Shown in pieces: positions 5,139-5,684 of a DNA stretch of 5,684 nucleotides. Where the stretch lies: positions 1 to 5,684 of the forward strand of contig JANMZR010000033.1 of assembly GCA_031383555.1 (NCBI GenBank), given 5' to 3'. Under the pieces are notes generated by a model. The model was given only the letters and a program-made list of their open reading frames with translations, was not told where the DNA came from and made no database searches. The first letter of the stretch is position 1, and each line of letters opens with the position of its first letter. Made by a program: the position numbers and the translations under genes. This stretch comes from JANMZR01 sp031383555. GTDB taxonomy: Bacteria; Bacteroidota; Bacteroidia; Cytophagales; Spirosomataceae.

Positions 5139-5684
5139 ATGAGAATAGAGGTTGAAAATCTTGGGAAAAAATTCAGAAATGAGTGGATATTTAGAGGTTT
5201 CAATAAAAGTTTCGTAACAGGAAATACTTATGCCATTATTGGACCAAATGGTAGCGGAAAATCAACTCTACTTCAAGTAATTTCAAATTATATACCTGCA
5301 AATGAGGGGTTTACAAATTTTTTTTATGAAAATATACAGGTAGAAATTGATAATATTTATAAATACATTTCGTATTCCTCACCATTATTAGAACTTATTG
5401 AAGAATTTACCTTAGATGAACTCTTAGCCTTTCATTTAAATCTAAAGCCATTGTTGGAAAATAAAACCTCAAAGGAATTTATAGAAATAATTGGTTTGCA
5501 AAATCAAGAAAACAAACAAATCAAATTTTTTTCGTCTGGAATGAAACAAAAAGTTAAACTCGGGCTTTGCCTTTTTTCAAATTCACCAATTTTATTTTTA
5601 GATGAACCTACAACAAATCTTGATTTAAAAACAAAAGACTGGTTTATTGAAAATATTAACTTGATAAAAGAAAAAAAAATAAAA
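5139..5684 (+). CDS. ABC transporter ATP-binding protein, 3' end cut by the window
   Basis: An open frame runs from ATG 5139 to the window end without a stop, giving 182 codons of a stand-alone ABC ATPase. Walker A is GPNGSGKST (35-43), the signature is FSSGMKQK (131-138) in place of LSGGQ, Walker B is ILFLDEP (151-157) and the D-loop is TTNLD (158-162). The H-loop lies beyond the edge. The Q-loop segment (ISYSSPLLEL, 77-86) has no glutamine. Upstream bases are A-rich with no Shine-Dalgarno, as in the neighbours, and the gap after lpxA is only 60 bp, so it may belong to the same transcript. It would couple ATP hydrolysis to a membrane permease, but none is visible here and the substrate is unknown. 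It does not look like LptB, whose Q-loop and signature are canonical. Only the family assignment is firm; a link to lipid A export is speculation. Confidence 0.92.
   Translation, partial: MRIEVENLGKKFRNEWIFRGFNKSFVTGNTYAIIGPNGSGKSTLLQVISNYIPANEGFTNFFYENIQVEIDNIYKYISYSSPLLELIEEFTLDELLAFHLNLKPLLENKTSKEFIEIIGLQNQENKQIKFFSSGMKQKVKLGLCLFSNSPILFLDEPTTNLDLKTKDWFIENINLIKEKKIK

Noticed and set aside
5139..5684. LptB or MsbA, the lipopolysaccharide export ATPases
   Set aside because: No membrane segments precede the ATPase as in MsbA, and the Q-loop and signature are unlike LptB. Position next to lpxA alone does not justify the name.
1..5684. CRISPR array, insertion sequence, prophage or integration site
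   Set aside because: No regularly spaced repeats, transposase or integrase motifs, or target-site duplications were seen; the tRNA edge shows no duplicated tRNA 3' end within the window.

Overview
The window is an AT-rich stretch of bacterial chromosome, almost certainly from the phylum Bacteroidota. The main reasons are an LpxC deacetylase fused to a FabZ dehydratase in one protein, the gene order HD hydrolase - lpxD - lpxC/fabZ - lpxA, A-rich start regions with no usable Shine-Dalgarno sequences, and a match to the Bacteroidota -7 promoter box (TAnnTTTG). The ABC gene after lpxA, rather than efp, fits a Cytophagales, Chitinophagales or Sphingobacteriales type of genome better than a flavobacterium. 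That placement rests on remembered gene order and is tentative.

Layout: positions 1-50 are the 5' part of a CAT-anticodon tRNA on the minus strand, cut by the window edge. Positions 51-259 are a divergent, AT-rich intergenic region with two inverted repeats. Then five plus-strand genes follow: a SAMHD1-like HD phosphohydrolase (260-1495), lpxD (1609-2634), fused lpxC-fabZ (2800-4212), lpxA (4284-5078) and an ABC transporter ATPase that starts at 5139 and runs off the right edge. The gaps between them are 113, 165, 71 and 60 bp, with no convincing intrinsic terminator in any of them.

How the genes work together: LpxA puts the first 3-hydroxyacyl chain on UDP-GlcNAc, the LpxC half removes the acetyl group in the committed step, and LpxD adds the second 3-hydroxyacyl chain on nitrogen. 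The FabZ half uses the same type of 3-hydroxyacyl-ACP for fatty acid elongation. The cluster therefore holds the first three lipid A enzymes together with the enzyme that competes for their acyl donor. All catalytic residues expected from the E. coli enzymes are present, with matching spacing. The HD protein and the ABC ATPase are neighbours whose link to lipid A is unproven.

This is mostly conserved core genome. I found no defence system, mobile element, CRISPR array or evident new system. The most interesting unexplained structure is in the gaps: the three gaps that precede lpxD, lpxC and lpxA each hold a potential RNA hairpin (11-bp stem at 1526-1557, bulged 13-bp stem at 2652-2686, 6-bp stem at 4251-4269). 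A perfect 10-bp inverted repeat (175-214) also lies between the tRNA and the HD gene. These may be processing, stability or translational-control elements, but the sequence is AT-rich and chance has to be excluded by comparison with relatives.
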